A stretch of 60,000 nucleotides of DNA from Strigamia acuminata (Eukaryota; Arthropoda; Chilopoda; Geophilomorpha; Linotaeniidae): positions 2,099,501-2,159,500 of the forward strand of contig OX442324.1 in assembly GCA_949358305.1 (NCBI GenBank). The letters are read 5' to 3'. Below the pieces are notes generated by a model. That model was given only the letters and a program-made list of their open reading frames with translations. It was not told the DNA's origin and ran no database searches. How positions within the stretch are numbered: the stretch's first letter is position 1; the number at the start of each line of letters is the position of its first letter. Made by a program: the position numbers and the translations under genes. Positions 14,621 through 27,267 of the stretch are shown piece by piece.

Positions 14621-17530
14621 AAATTGGAACGTGGAAAATTTAAGTTGTTGGGGAAATATGTTTTTATGGTTTCAATTTTTTATTTTATTTTTATTTTTTA
14701 GTTTTAAAGTGTGAAAATGGACATTAGACGTGTATTGATTAAGTGCTTGGATTTGTTGTAGGCAATTCTGTGGTTGCGAATGTGAAAATTAATTGCAGTG
14801 TAAAATTAAAAGTAAAATTTAGTGGAATCTTACTGCAATTTATTATTATTTATCATTATTATTATTATTATTATTATTAAACATTTATTTATTATTTTTA
14901 TTATTTATTATTTTTTTTTTAAGAAACCTGTGTTTGCAAGTCGTAAAATTCAATGCTGGGCTTGATTAGAAAATCAACATGGCGCTGGAAATTGATCGCT
15001 CGCTTCGGTGCTTAAAATGAACGAAATGAGCATAATTTTGGCCATTTCGATGCACATTGTTTTAAATAGAAGTAGATTTGTGTGAAAACAGTTAGAATCG
15101 AGCGCTTTTGGTGAGAAATAAATGGAGAAATTCCAATTTGAAGCAGAAAGCAAATCCAACAGGAAGTGACAATTGGGTAGGGAACTACGCTTGAGCAGTA
15201 GAAAATAAAATCAAACACTTATCAGAATATCTAGCCCAAACGGAAGTTATATATATTATTCAGAATTTTGAGAAATTTCAGTTTACATCTGACAAGAGGG
15301 GAAAAATTGAGATTTTATTTTTCCAGACCTATTTTATGAATAATCAATTGATCATTACAGGCAACTAAAAATTCTGAAAAAAAATGGTTTTTTTTCAAGA
15401 AAATCTTGAATAACCAAGACGATTCCTTTGACAGAACTGTGTTAGCCTTAGTGCTCATAACCTTGTTCAGTCCAGAAATGGCCAGTACCCAGAAATGTCT
15501 GTATCGGAGTGCTGGAAAAAGTTTTCACATCGCAAAACAAAAACGCAAACACCTAAAGCACTTTAAACACGACTTTTTGAGTACAGCTAGTAAAGCTGTG
15601 TGGTCTGGAAGCTGTTTCATCGTCATATGACTGCTGGGGCCCAACCATAATCAGTCTTTGTCCACACTAAAGAGAGTATGCTCTCCCAACTTGGCCGGAC
15701 ATAATTTTGGGGCTTTTCTTGGGTCTGGACTACACAGTTTACACTGTAGATTGTAATAATGTGTTGTCGCTTTGATTTGCCTGGCTCCATCCTGAGATCT
15801 TGATCATCAGTATTTTGTAAGAAAGAAAGGCCAGTACCTGAAACAGAGCAGGCCTTAGCAATTGTGGAGCCCAATTTGGACTATTTTAGAGTGGGTTCTT
15901 TTTGGGGATGGCGTAACTGCACATTTTTGGCACTGTCCGCAAAAGTCATTTTTAATCAAAAAAGGGTGACGACTGCAATCCAGTGGCAAATCTTAGCAAC
16001 TGATTATTGGGCATGCATGCGCTCATAGCAAGACGATTGATTTTCTACACCTTGTTATTTACCTACATGATCAAAGGGAGAAAGAATTTCTGGCAGCAGT
16101 TCGGATTGCAGGAGCAAACAGAAAATTTTCAGGCTTTAACTCCCGGCTCGTGACTACTTTTGGGGTCTGGGCTGATTCGTTTTTCTACCCTTACATAAGA
16201 AGTCCACTTTTTAATTCCTATAGAGCCCTGGTTCTTAACCTTTTTAGCAGTTGGCAGCCCCTAAACTTTTAAAATTGTTATTTTTGAACTAATTTTTTAC
16301 TGGTGTCACTCTTAATCACTTATATATTAAACATTTTTTTGAAAGAAATCCTATCTCGTACTCCCAGGGGATGCGTGCACCATCGGTTAATCTATAGAGA
16401 ATGTCGTTTTTAGCAACAGTTTATATGTTTCATGTGGAAGTTGCTATGCAGTTTGTATGTAATTGAAAGTTTGACTAGGAATGATTAAGGGCGAATTGAC
16501 CAATTGGATATTTCCCAATGGGTCGGTTTGGTCTGGTGATTCAGTCGGCCGATTGAAAGCTCGCTCCAGGGGCCCAGTGGTTATCGGAGTCCCCAAAGTA
16601 AAAAAGGCAATCTCTAGATATGTATCAAAACACTAGGCGCATCCATAAAGTTAAGTTTAACGTGCAGTTATGTGTGTTTTGTTATTTAAATGCCCACTTC
16701 AACTGAAAACAGACTAAATCTGCAGCCATTTTTGAAGTTAGATCGAGAAAAGCAGTTTAAAAATGTTGTTTAAAATGCTGTTTAGTCGAAATGACTTTAT
16801 GAATGTGCCTAATGAGCTATAACCTACACGGAAGAGGCAAGACGAGGCAATCTCCATGTGCATGCGTTTGTTATGTGTGACGTCAAAATTATCATTTATC
16901 ACATGACAATCGGCGTTATTTTACTGGCAAAAGGAATGAGCAATTTTTTCAAAATCTTTTTTTTTTGGTTTTCTATTTGGTTTAGATCAATTTATTAAAT
17001 GCATGTGTATAAAAAATGTTTACAAAATTAGTTGTAGACTTTTGCGGAAAAATATTACCAAGAAATATGAAGAAAAAAATAGTGGCTAACTTGTCAGTAA
17101 TGTTGATTAAAAAGCGGCTAACGACAAACTTGAGGTAAAGATTAATTTGAATGATCAGAATCTATTTTCACCGCCATTTCACTGGGTGATAGTTCCTCTC
17201 AATCCCCACCTCTGGGAACATTCACTTGTGGCTGCAGCAGTTCAATATGTCTAAACTCTCAAGTTTATATCACCAGAACTGTTTGTGATACAGACTCCTG
17301 CTTGTACTTCGCAGTATTCTGCTTTAAAGGTTCTAACTGTTATTTAGAAGTGCGACCATTCTGACACAGAAAACGTGTTGACGGTGTCATTCTCAGTCAC
17401 AAAGTCTGAGTTCGAAAAGGTGGGTTTTGTACTGCGACAAAAAGCAACTTAGCTGACCGTTATATTGTGGGATTGAACTTAACACAAATCCAGCAGTTGC
17501 CCATTACAAAACAAGAAACTTGCAACTCGC
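13481..17530. other. Likely TDG intron 1, first part
   Basis: No coding exon was seen. The stretch holds a CG-rich segment (13535-13700), a CA microsatellite (14537-14562), a long A run (about 14590-14620), TTA/ATT microsatellites (14840-14920) and remnants of repeats at 15527-15990 shared with 2176-2345 and 4714-4905. An hAT-like end GGTTCTTAACCTTTTTAGCA lies near 16231. A TIR element lies at 16631-16814. Confidence 0.45.
16631..16814. mobile_element. MITE with CACTAGGCGCATCCATAAAG termini
   Basis: The left end is CACTAGGCGCATCCATAAAG. The right end in reverse complement is CATTAGGCACATTCATAAAG. The inverted repeats enclose about 145 bp without coding capacity. The inner TCATTTCGAC-like block is shared with the GCATTCGAAAAG family. 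Confidence 0.6.
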
Positions 17531-17533
17531 CAA

Positions 17534-17664
17534 CAGGGCTTGACTGGGAACAAATTTAGTAGCCGGAAATCTGGATAGGTCGGGCCAAGGATAATGAAAA
17601 AATTTTTCCAACGTCACGGGCCACCGTGAAATTCTCGGTATCTCACCGGGCCAGTCCAGCACTG
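17534..17664. mobile_element. hAT MITE (GCTGGACTGG family), copy 1
   Basis: Ends are CAGGGCTTGACTGGGAAC and, in reverse complement, CAGTGCTGGACTGGCC. The flanking octamers CTCGCCAA and CTTGCCAA match at 7 of 8, a decayed 8-bp target duplication. It is in the opposite orientation to the copies at 18.5 and 55.8 kb. Confidence 0.8.
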
Positions 17665-18312
17665 CTTGCCAATAAAAAAATAAGACAGATCTTGATACCT
17701 GTTTGCCTGTTATCTGAATTGTCCAGCTTGAATATGTGCAATGAGCAATTGAAATTAAGAAGTGAGCAGATGTGGTCAAAAATGTAATGCACCTTAGTTT
17801 CATTACTTTACGTTACTTCCAGATGTGAACTCTTCTTAATGGGAGGTTCACACTTGTGTTCACACATCCATCAGGACATGTGTGAACGGGGCTTAAAGCC
17901 GCACATGTTGCTTCTTGTCAGTCAAGATGAAGCTTCATACGCCACTGTTCATTTCATTAAATTTGACCGTCACTGACGTGAGTCGGTGAAAGTTGAAGTG
18001 ATTCTGATTGGTTACAAACAAGCGTTTTTCCCTGCATCAACCTGATGTAAATTTGATGTTGCAGAGAGAGAGCAGCTTGTGTTGCTTCTTGTTTCTTTAC
18101 AAGTTAGTGTTGTCTGGTGGAAACAACTAAAGTGTGAAGTTGTTGTTTGGCACTGGGCATGCTCATAGCCCTGTAATTAGAATACTTGTGTGGGGACATA
18201 GGCCAAGCAAGCTGCAATCTTTGGGATGACTTTCTTAAGGCGCCAACTTTGCATTTGCATCTAGAACTGGGAAAACGACAGAAAAGTCAGTTGACGGTGG
18301 GCGACAGATGAT

Positions 18313-18440
18313 CTTGCCCTAGAAACGGTACCTTAGTTAGACAAGGATGAGAAACAACTGAGATTACCAGTCGGTCACCTAAGTACTGACTAGGCCCAAT
18401 GCTGCTAAACTTCTGTGTTCTAATGGTGAGCCATTACTAG
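18313..18440 (-). repeat. 5S rRNA-derived repeat, copy 2
   Basis: The plus-strand blocks AAGTACTGACTAGGCCCAAT and GCTGCTAAACTT correspond to reverse-complemented 5S rRNA. They are preceded by the same GGATGAGAAACAACTG leader found in the copies at 6.9 and 46.1 kb. The 3' half is more decayed than in those copies. Confidence 0.55.
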
Positions 18441-18510
18441 GTAGTTACCATGAGAGTTAATGGATGCGTTAAATCTCCAAATATTTTGTCATGCAACTAT
18501 TCGTCAACGT

Positions 18511-18665
18511 CAGTGCTGGACTGGCCCGGCGGGCTACCGGGAGTTTCCCGGTGGCCCATGGCCGCTGTAGCCTGTCGCGGCCCGCTGTGGCCTGTCCCGA
18601 CTTCATTAATTGTGGCCCGGACACCCAGATTCCCCGGCAATAAATTTGTTCCCAGTCCAGCCCTG
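18511..18665. mobile_element. hAT MITE (GCTGGACTGG family), copy 2, intact with 8-bp duplication
   Basis: The element runs from CAGTGCTGGACTGGCC to the reverse complement of CAGGGCTGGACTGGGA. It is flanked by perfect GTCAACGT octamers (18503-18510 and 18666-18673). CAGNG ends with an 8-bp duplication define hAT elements. It is GC-rich and non-coding, and contains GGGAGTTTCC, which fits the kappaB consensus. Confidence 0.92.
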
Positions 18666-18904
18666 GTCAACGTCTGCACATGTATGCGAGAAGAAAGTAT
18701 CAGCTCGAGGTGTAAAAAGGCTAAACGTCGTGCTTCAGAAGTCACTTATATACAAGATACCAATTGACCTTCTTATCTTATGGAGGTGATTAAGCAAACA
18801 GAAATCTGGGCAGCAAATGGCACTGGAGATGCTAACGAACGTGGGTGCCGGCAGCATGGTGCAAGGTTGTGCACTTGCATCATCTTTGGTTTGTGAGATG
18901 GGTG

Positions 18905-18933
18905 GGTTAGGTTAGGTTAGGTTAGGTTAGGTT
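18905..18933. repeat. Interstitial GGTTA (TTAGG) telomere-type tract
   Basis: Five full GGTTA units and a partial sixth stand in tandem. TTAGG is the usual telomere unit of arthropods. A short internal tract can arise by break repair or chance expansion, so it supports but does not prove an arthropod source. Confidence 0.8.
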
Positions 18934-19814
18934 GAATTAGATTGTGAGCACCACTTTTCCGAAAAGCCTGCTGGCGCCCATGTTAACGAAAGAATAGATT
19001 TGGCGATATAACATTGCTTGCAAAAAAATGAAACGTATTCCTGTTGAAAGCATTTCGATGGAAAGTTTTGGTGTTGAAAAGTCGAAGAAATTACTGTTGA
19101 AAAGAATTCTGGCAAAAGATTTTTCCATTTTTTCTTCCATTGATCTAACCGAAATACAAGATGGCTGCCTAAAAGTATAGAAGTTCGAGATTAAATTCGA
19201 TTTAAAAGCATTAAAACCAAGTTGGTATTAATTTTCAAATGAAATTATTATTTTCCAAATTCGAGAAGAAAAATATGTAAATTTTTAATTGCTTTACTTG
19301 AACATTAGAATTTATTGATTTTGTAAATGACAATTTCAGTGGCGATAAGAATTTGCAAAATACAAATATGTTTGAAGTTAATCCATTTTGAGAAGGGAAA
19401 AAAATTCTGGGCATTAAATTTGATTCAAGTATAATTAATGGGAGGGGAAAATATAGTTGGTATTAATGAAAGAAAAGAAAAGAGAAAAAAAAGAGAAATT
19501 GCAGTTTTTCAAATTGCTTTAAATGAAATGAGGATAAATCTTGCAGACGAAACTCGTGATCAATAAATTGCTAATTAACGTGTACACGGTTTAAGAAATT
19601 CATAACGGAATATTTAATTTTGATATTATATAAAACGCAATTTCGTTCTCCTTTGACCCTTACGAGATTTGAAACGTAGATTAATCCGAGGAAAATAAAT
19701 AATCGGAGTGACAACGACAAATTTTTAAAAACAATTTAAAGTGCGTTCATTCAAAAAGGTGTTTTCAAAGAGTTTTTGTTTTACAATAACTGTCAAACTG
19801 GATGACCCAACTAC

Positions 19815-19970
19815 TAGCTGCATTCGAAAAGTCATTTCGACTGAACGGGTTGTCTGGATCTATGTTCAAAAATGGCGGCCGATTCAGTCTGCGCAGTGAG
19901 CATGCGCGCAACGTTTAAACAACTAAACATGTTTAACTGCAATTATCAAATGGCATTTCAAATGTAGCTA
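19815..19970. mobile_element. TIR MITE (GCATTCGAAAAG family), TDG copy 1
   Basis: The left end is TAGCTGCATTCGAAAAGTCA. The right end in reverse complement begins TAGCTACATTTGAAATG. The inner blocks AAAAATGGCGGC and AACAACTAAACATGTTTAAC are shared with copies at 22.2 and 26.5 kb. The target duplication could not be resolved. Confidence 0.7.
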
Positions 19971-20587
19971 GTTATTTCTGTATGGTGCTGGTGTGGTTTC
20001 TTATGCTTCAATAAGCAGTATTATTTCGCTGCCCGCCGCCATTTTGAAAAGGAACAAAAAAAAATGTGCATAAATTTAATTCAAGAACGGCTGTTTAGTC
20101 AGTTTTAGCACATGATCGGTTGCAAAATTTGAAATATCGACCTCACGTATTGGGAAAATGTTAATAATAATAATAATTCGCTGAATGGATGGAGGAGACG
20201 CGAGCGTTTCGCTTGATTAGTTTTAGAAAATTTCAACCAACCTCCATACAAGAAAGAAAAAGCCCCCGTTACAAGCAACTGCCATTGCACCTGCACAGGA
20301 AAAATGAAATTATCCGACATGGCTCATGAAATGAAATTAACTCTTTCGCTCAATACGCATTGCTCTAATGGCACTGAAGGGTTACGTGCCATTAAAAGCT
20401 TGCCTACACTGAAATTTGATTATAAATCGAATTTTCCATTTGAAGAATGTATATCTAGAAAATTTAGTAAGGAATTTGAAGTCACGAGGTAAAACCATTT
20501 TTTCCATTTTTTTTTCTCCCTTCAAAATTAAATTTAAAGCTGAATTATTATAATATTGAATTTTTTTTTTCCTCAAGAATTTAAACA

Positions 20588-23500
20588 ATGGATCTCAGTA
20601 GTCCCTATTTTCCAGTGTAAGTATTTGATTATAATATTGAATTTTTTTTTTCATTTTAACTAATTTAAACTAATTGATTGTATTAGTAGGGTTAAACAAG
20701 AACCTGTGGATGAGGGATACGACTCGTCACGGTTCCATCAGAACATGTACGCCTCTGGAGGGTACATGAAACCCGAACCAGCCGCTGGTGCGTATAGTCA
20801 TACAATTGCCGAAGCCGATTCTGCCGGACCGCCTCTAGATATGCTCACAACACAGAAGAAACGGGGAAAGAAGAAAAAAATTAAACAGGAAAATGAAAAG
20901 GGGCAAGTGCAATGGGAGATTAGTTAAAATTAATTAATTAATTAATTAATTCATTAATTAATTTGTGTAGGGAAATGCCGAAAGAGCGAAAGAAGGTAGA
21001 CCGGTTCAACGGAATGTCCGAAGAAGAGGTGGCCAAACGAACGCTTCCCGATCACCTAATCCCCAATTTGGATGTAGTTGTGGTTAGTATGAATCTATGA
21101 AATGAAATAAAATGAATGTTTGGTCAAAGGAAACGGTAACAGGAGTGGAAACTTGAGTGGCAAGTGCTGATCTAAAATTTTACTTTTTCTCACCCTCGAG
21201 TTTTGGAATCTAATTAAACTTGATGTAGCTACTGCGAATAGACACTTGTGGCCAAGTTGCATTCATTTGTTGCTAAATATTATTCAAGATTGTGGTTTCT
21301 AGTGAATATTGGGGAGATGGGAACAATACGTTCCTACTCTTATTATCGTTTCCCTTACTGCACGCTTGGTATGCAGCATAATTTAGAACAAAAGAAATTT
21401 ACTTTAGTGCTTTTTCTGCTTTACTTGCTTTTGAATATGGAAACTTGCGATCAATAGTAGCATTCAAACTCGGCAGGATTTTCAGGATTATGCAAATTGT
21501 ATGCATAAAACTCCGACTTTGTAATCTGCTCACGGTGAAATCTCTGATAGAAAGCGGGTGCTGTATTTGCCGAATTAATTTTTTTTTCTTCAATTTTTGA
21601 ATATAATGCAAATATACGTGAAATGTGACACTTAAATAACACTCTTTAACATCTTGCATTAGGCGGGTTAAAGAACACGCGACTTAACAATGAAAACTGC
21701 TAGAAAACTACTGGGTACTTAAATGTAGCAGTTATTAACTCGGGTGTTTTTTAATCTGTCTGTATCATTGTTTGCATTGAATTATAGTCACGCAAGTTTT
21801 TACATCGTGCATTTGAACAGAAGAATGCTAATGCCTGTGGTGTGTGGCAAGGTTTGGGCTCTATCACAGAATTCACTGTAATCAACGAAATGTAAGTTTG
21901 AATCCCACATAATCGACCGTATTTCTTTGATTAAAAGTCCGGCTTATAATTGCAAACGCAATTTTTTCCCACGACCTATAATCGAGGGCAACCTGTAATT
22001 GAAATTGTATACACTACGTATACAGTGTGTACTGCCGATGCAATTTTGCTTACATATCGTTCAAAATGGCCACATTGACACGGTTTTTGTTATCAATTTT
22101 AAATTTATTGTATTTATAGGCCGTTTAAATACCTAAATAAAGGTTTCTTTAAGATAAAATTGAACTTTACCCACGCGTATCTAGGAATTAAAAGAAAATA
22201 TTCTTTTGCATTTGAAAAGTCATTAAGACTAAAGAGCATTTTTAAACCGCATTTTTCAACTGCTTGACTGAGGGTTGTCTCTGTTGGGAAATAAATTTGA
22301 CACTATACGATTGGTAATGGTGAAATGTTATAAGTGATATTATTTCTTTAAAACAAGATCGCTGATTGGATCCCCTGATCCTGCGTGATCTCGTACTGCG
22401 GTGCTCGGTGAGACCATTGGCGCTTCTGTAATCTCCTAACAGTCTCAATTTAAAAATGGCGACTGATTTGGTCTGCTTTCAGTCGCGGTGGACATGCGCA
22501 CAGCATTTAAACAACAAAACATGTTTAACTGCTGTTTAGCTACTATTTTATATTAAAAATTCGATGTGCTTTTACTCATTTTTTTTTAGATTAAATGCAC
22601 CTACAGTGCTTGAATGTGGTTTGCATATCTTGTGTTGGAGTGAAATAATTAACATTTTATGAATGGCGTTTAGGGAATTAATTCACTAGTAAGAAATCTC
22701 TTACAAATTACTCACTAGTGAATAGTAATATAATCCCAGTATGAGTTCTAATTTATAACAAAGCACTATACTGTAATTAAAAAAAAAAATAATGCCAAGT
22801 CAGGTTTGAAAAAATTAAAACGAACTCAGCATCTTGCAACATTTCAATCTCGTGGTTTTAGTTGAACGCTATTAATTTAAACAAATAAGAAATTGACGCA
22901 GAAAAATATCTGTAAGGAATTGACGAATGGCACACTGGAGAACCCTTAATGGCAGAGGAGGAAATACGGTGTTTTAGAATAAAGGAAATAAATTGATTTA
23001 TCAATGACTCGCACGTTGAAAAAGCGTTTTTGACGTAAATAATTGGTTTTTTTTTAAAAACTCCCTGCCCTTTAATGTCAATACGATGCCTTGGGAAAGA
23101 TTAATGTATATCTGACAACTTACAAATTCATGGTGCTATTTTTGTTCAAATGTAAACACTAATTGGAATCAAGTGTTGCTCAAGTCTAGTAACTTAAATT
23201 ATTAATTCTTTGAAAACTAATAACGTATATTTGATTATTATGAGCTTTCATTCATTTTCTTGTGGATTCTCTGATTGCGTGGTGGCGAATGCACCTGATC
23301 AGCAATCAACAATTCTGCAGTTTGATTTTCAGTCCTGGATTTTTCTTGATCTGGGCTGTTTATCTTCTTCAGTTAACAGTCACTAGCTGCATTAGAAAAG
23401 GTCATTTTGACAAACATTTGATCTGATTAAATGACAAAACATGATTAACTACAATTCTGAAATACGCATTTATAATTGTTTAAGTCAGATAATCCAGATT

Positions 23501-26500
23501 AAACTACTTTTCAAATGCAGCTATTGTTTATTAATTTAACTTGTTTAAAGCAGCAAATATATTTCTTTTAGTACCTTATTATTAAAATTGAAAAGGTTTT
23601 AAAAGCAAACAATTGTATATTTGAGATTGTGGTGAAATAAGTTCTAGGACTTGATCTAAACCTCAATAAAATAAAATAAACTCGAGCTCAAAACAGAATT
23701 AATCGTGCTGATTTGGGTTTTGAAATGAATTTGCTTAATTTGCAAGAATGACTAAATTAATCGATATTATCCAATTGCCAAATGTAAAAACATTGCATTT
23801 AACCTCATAATACTTATCAATCCTGTGGCTTTGAGGAGATCAAATTGAATTCAATCGTGGGAGCAATTTGCATCCATTTTGAATATTATTTTCTGACATG
23901 TTAGCCCTTTATTATGCCCAGTGCACTACAATATTCGAATAAACAAAAAAAAATTAATCAATCAATCCTGATTTGTGATAAATCCGTATATTTTTCATAA
24001 ATACTGAAACATACAAATGAATAGTGGTAAATTCAAAAAATTAATGTTTTAATGGGGTAAATTTTACACCACTTGAGTTGAGACCAATGCACAAGAGGCA
24101 CAAACATTAGCTTCCTATGGAGATCAGAAATGATCTATCACATCTGGGGCCAAAAGCTATAGGACAGTTTATGTCCATACCTCTGTAGTCTGCAGTCAGT
24201 ATCTTGACGCCCAAATCAAATGACAAATCCCTGTTTGCGCACACACACAAGCCACAAATATATGATTTTTAGAAATAATAACAGGCAATGGCACTATTCA
24301 CTTGTGCAGAATGAACAACTTGATACTTTTGTGCTTTCCGGTGTAAAAAAATGGAATTTATTGTTTGAATTTGGAATCAAGATCCACAGACTGCAGTTCG
24401 ATGCATTATTTGGTCAGTTTTAAATTACCTGGGTTTCCAATAATTATTTTTAAATTATATCTAGATTGGAATTAATCCAGGGCTGTTTGCAGCATACAAG
24501 GGCCACCATTACGCGGGACCCGGCAATCATTTTTGTAAGTCTAAAATGTTTTTGAATTACGGGAGAAAAATGATATTAATGAATGTTTTGCTTGTAGGGA
24601 AATGTCTATATTTATCGGGAATAATTCCTGAGCCGATGACTTCTGATGATGATTTCCGTTTGATTGAACACGGAGTTGGCTTTACAAACATGGTGGAACG
24701 CACCACAAGAGGAAGTGCAGATCTTACTAGGTAAGTGTGATTTAACATTAGCTGCTTCACAACCTGAAAAGGAGAAATCACTTCTTCTTATTTGTCTTGT
24801 GGAAACTTACTTCTCATTCAACATACCTTAGTTACTGCACAGCAAATTGCCGCATTGCTGCCAATCTAAAGCTTACTACTCATAAGCAGTTTCCTATGCA
24901 GGAAACCAGTCTGCCCACAGAAACTTCACCTACAAAAAAACCTGGTACTCACAAATTTCATTCCAGTCTTGGAATGTTTGTGAGATGTGTTCTGTGACAT
25001 AAAAAATTAACTTTCTGGCATGTCGATGCAACGGAAAGCTGATCTTCGTTTCCAGGCACAGAAAGTAGCGATCGGTCTTGACAATTTGTGACCGATTGCT
25101 ACTTTTTTTCAACTTGTCTCAAATATGGCAGCAATCAGTTCTGCCACAAATGCAAAAAACTGTATATTCTATTTATAAAAATAGATTATTAGTTTATATA
25201 TAAGATTAAAAATTAAAAACAAACTAGCAAGCTTATTCATCCTAACTCTAAAAGTAGCTTTAAAAATTTTTATTGGCATCCATCTTGATTCGTTTTTATG
25301 GCCATTCACCATATCTTTTCTGTTTCATAGAGCTGTGAATACCAGAAAAAGTCTGGTGTGACAGACTGGCACATGTTCTGCTACCAGATGATTCTGATAG
25401 GCTTTTCTGTCAAGGTTATACACGCAGAAATGTCTGTGGGCATACACTTCTGTTAGCAGATGATCTTACAAGTACTAAGCTTAACCGAAGGAAGAGAGAG
25501 GATTAAGGAATGTACGAGTTCAAAGCAAACTCTTTTATTTTCTTTAAAGTCACAATTGTTACAAGTTTAGTGGCGGATTTTAACTTAGATTGCTGGCATT
25601 TCAATCGATCGACAATCGTATTTGGCTGTGGAATCGACTGCGCATGTGCAGCACTGATAAGTGATTTCTAACAGGTAAAAAAAAGTCAACTTGATTAGTC
25701 TTTTACTTAAGTCACTTCGAAAGGGCAAAGAAGTACCGTAAATTTCATTTGTCTTTTGTTAAAGTCACTTTTCGAAGGTGAATATGAAGTGCATTCAGCC
25801 ATTTACGTTTTATTGGTTTCCCAAAAGACTTTTAAGGAGAAGTGACAATTTCTTTTATTTTTCAATTTGAATGCAGCTGATGTCGCAATCAATTTACAAT
25901 GTTATTTATTTGAAGTTAATTTTTACAGAAAAGAAATCAAAGAAGGAGCAAAGATTCTTCTAAAAAAACTTCAGAAATATCTACCTAAAATTGCAGTGTT
26001 CAATGGAAAGGGAATTTATGAAATTTTTTCAGGGAAAAAGAACTTTGATTTTGGCAAACAACCTGATCTTATAGAAGGAACCACAACGGTAATGAAAAAA
26101 ACAAAAAGAATTTGTTTTATTTAAATAGCAACTTCGTTAAAAAAAACAATCTGAGATTTGCCACCAAATAAACAAGTTTGCTTAATCCTAACGTTGCTAC
26201 GATTAAACCAATTTGAAACTATGATTGTTTGGTGCAAGTCTTGCTTGCACAAAGTCTACTTACTTGTTAGTTTTAAAATTGGGTTTAGACTCGTTTCCCT
26301 GGTTTTCAATTAGCTTTATTGGCTGGAACACACACTGCTATCAAATGTAAAACAGAAGTGTGCTATTTTTGATACCGATTATTTGTAAGTGAACCGTATG
26401 AAGACGAACAGTGGTGTAACGACAAATTTTTAGGCCCGCTTAAGAGTAGTTAATACGGTAACTGCATTCGAAAAGTCATTTAGACCAAAAAACAAATTTA

Positions 26501-27231
26501 AACTGCTTGGCTGGGGGTTGTCTCGGTTTAACTTGAAAAATGGCGGCTGTTTAGTCTGCTTTATGCCACAGTGGGCGTGCGCACAACATTTAAACAACAA
26601 AACATGTTTAGCTGCAGTTTTAAACACGCTTTTCGAATGCAACTTGGTATTTTAACGCGAGATTCAAACTATGAGCATCCCATTCTGCACATGCATTTAA
26701 ATGGCTATTGTCTATTTTTGTCGTAAATTAATTGTTTTATTTGCGATGGACAGTTTGAATTGACCATCAAGATACAAGTACTCAGTAGTTTAAGTAGAAG
26801 TGATGTTTTTATTGTTTTGATAATTTGAATTGTTTTTCAAGATAATCTTCGTTATGCCGTCATCCAGCGCTCGGTGCGCCCAACTGCCGCGGGCCATCGA
26901 CAAGGTTCCATTTTATCAGGCTCTGAAAAAACTGCGTGACCACATAATTGGCAAATTACCCGATCTAAAGGACGAGGAAGTAACATTTCCTGACGTCAAG
27001 CTCAAGATAGACCCAGAAGATGGCCTGAAGAGCGAACCTGTAGATATCAAAGAGGAACCGGACGAAAGCGGGATTAACGGTGGACCGGTTCTGCACGACA
27101 TGGATAGCACAGGGGAAGTGCGAATAGCCGCTGCTACTTCGATGGAAGACGAAGAAAGACCGAAAGCGAAGAAAAAGAAGAAGTACACACCAAAGAAGAA
27201 GAAAACGGAGGAGATCGAAAACGGGCAACAT

Positions 27232-27267
<36 letters not shown>

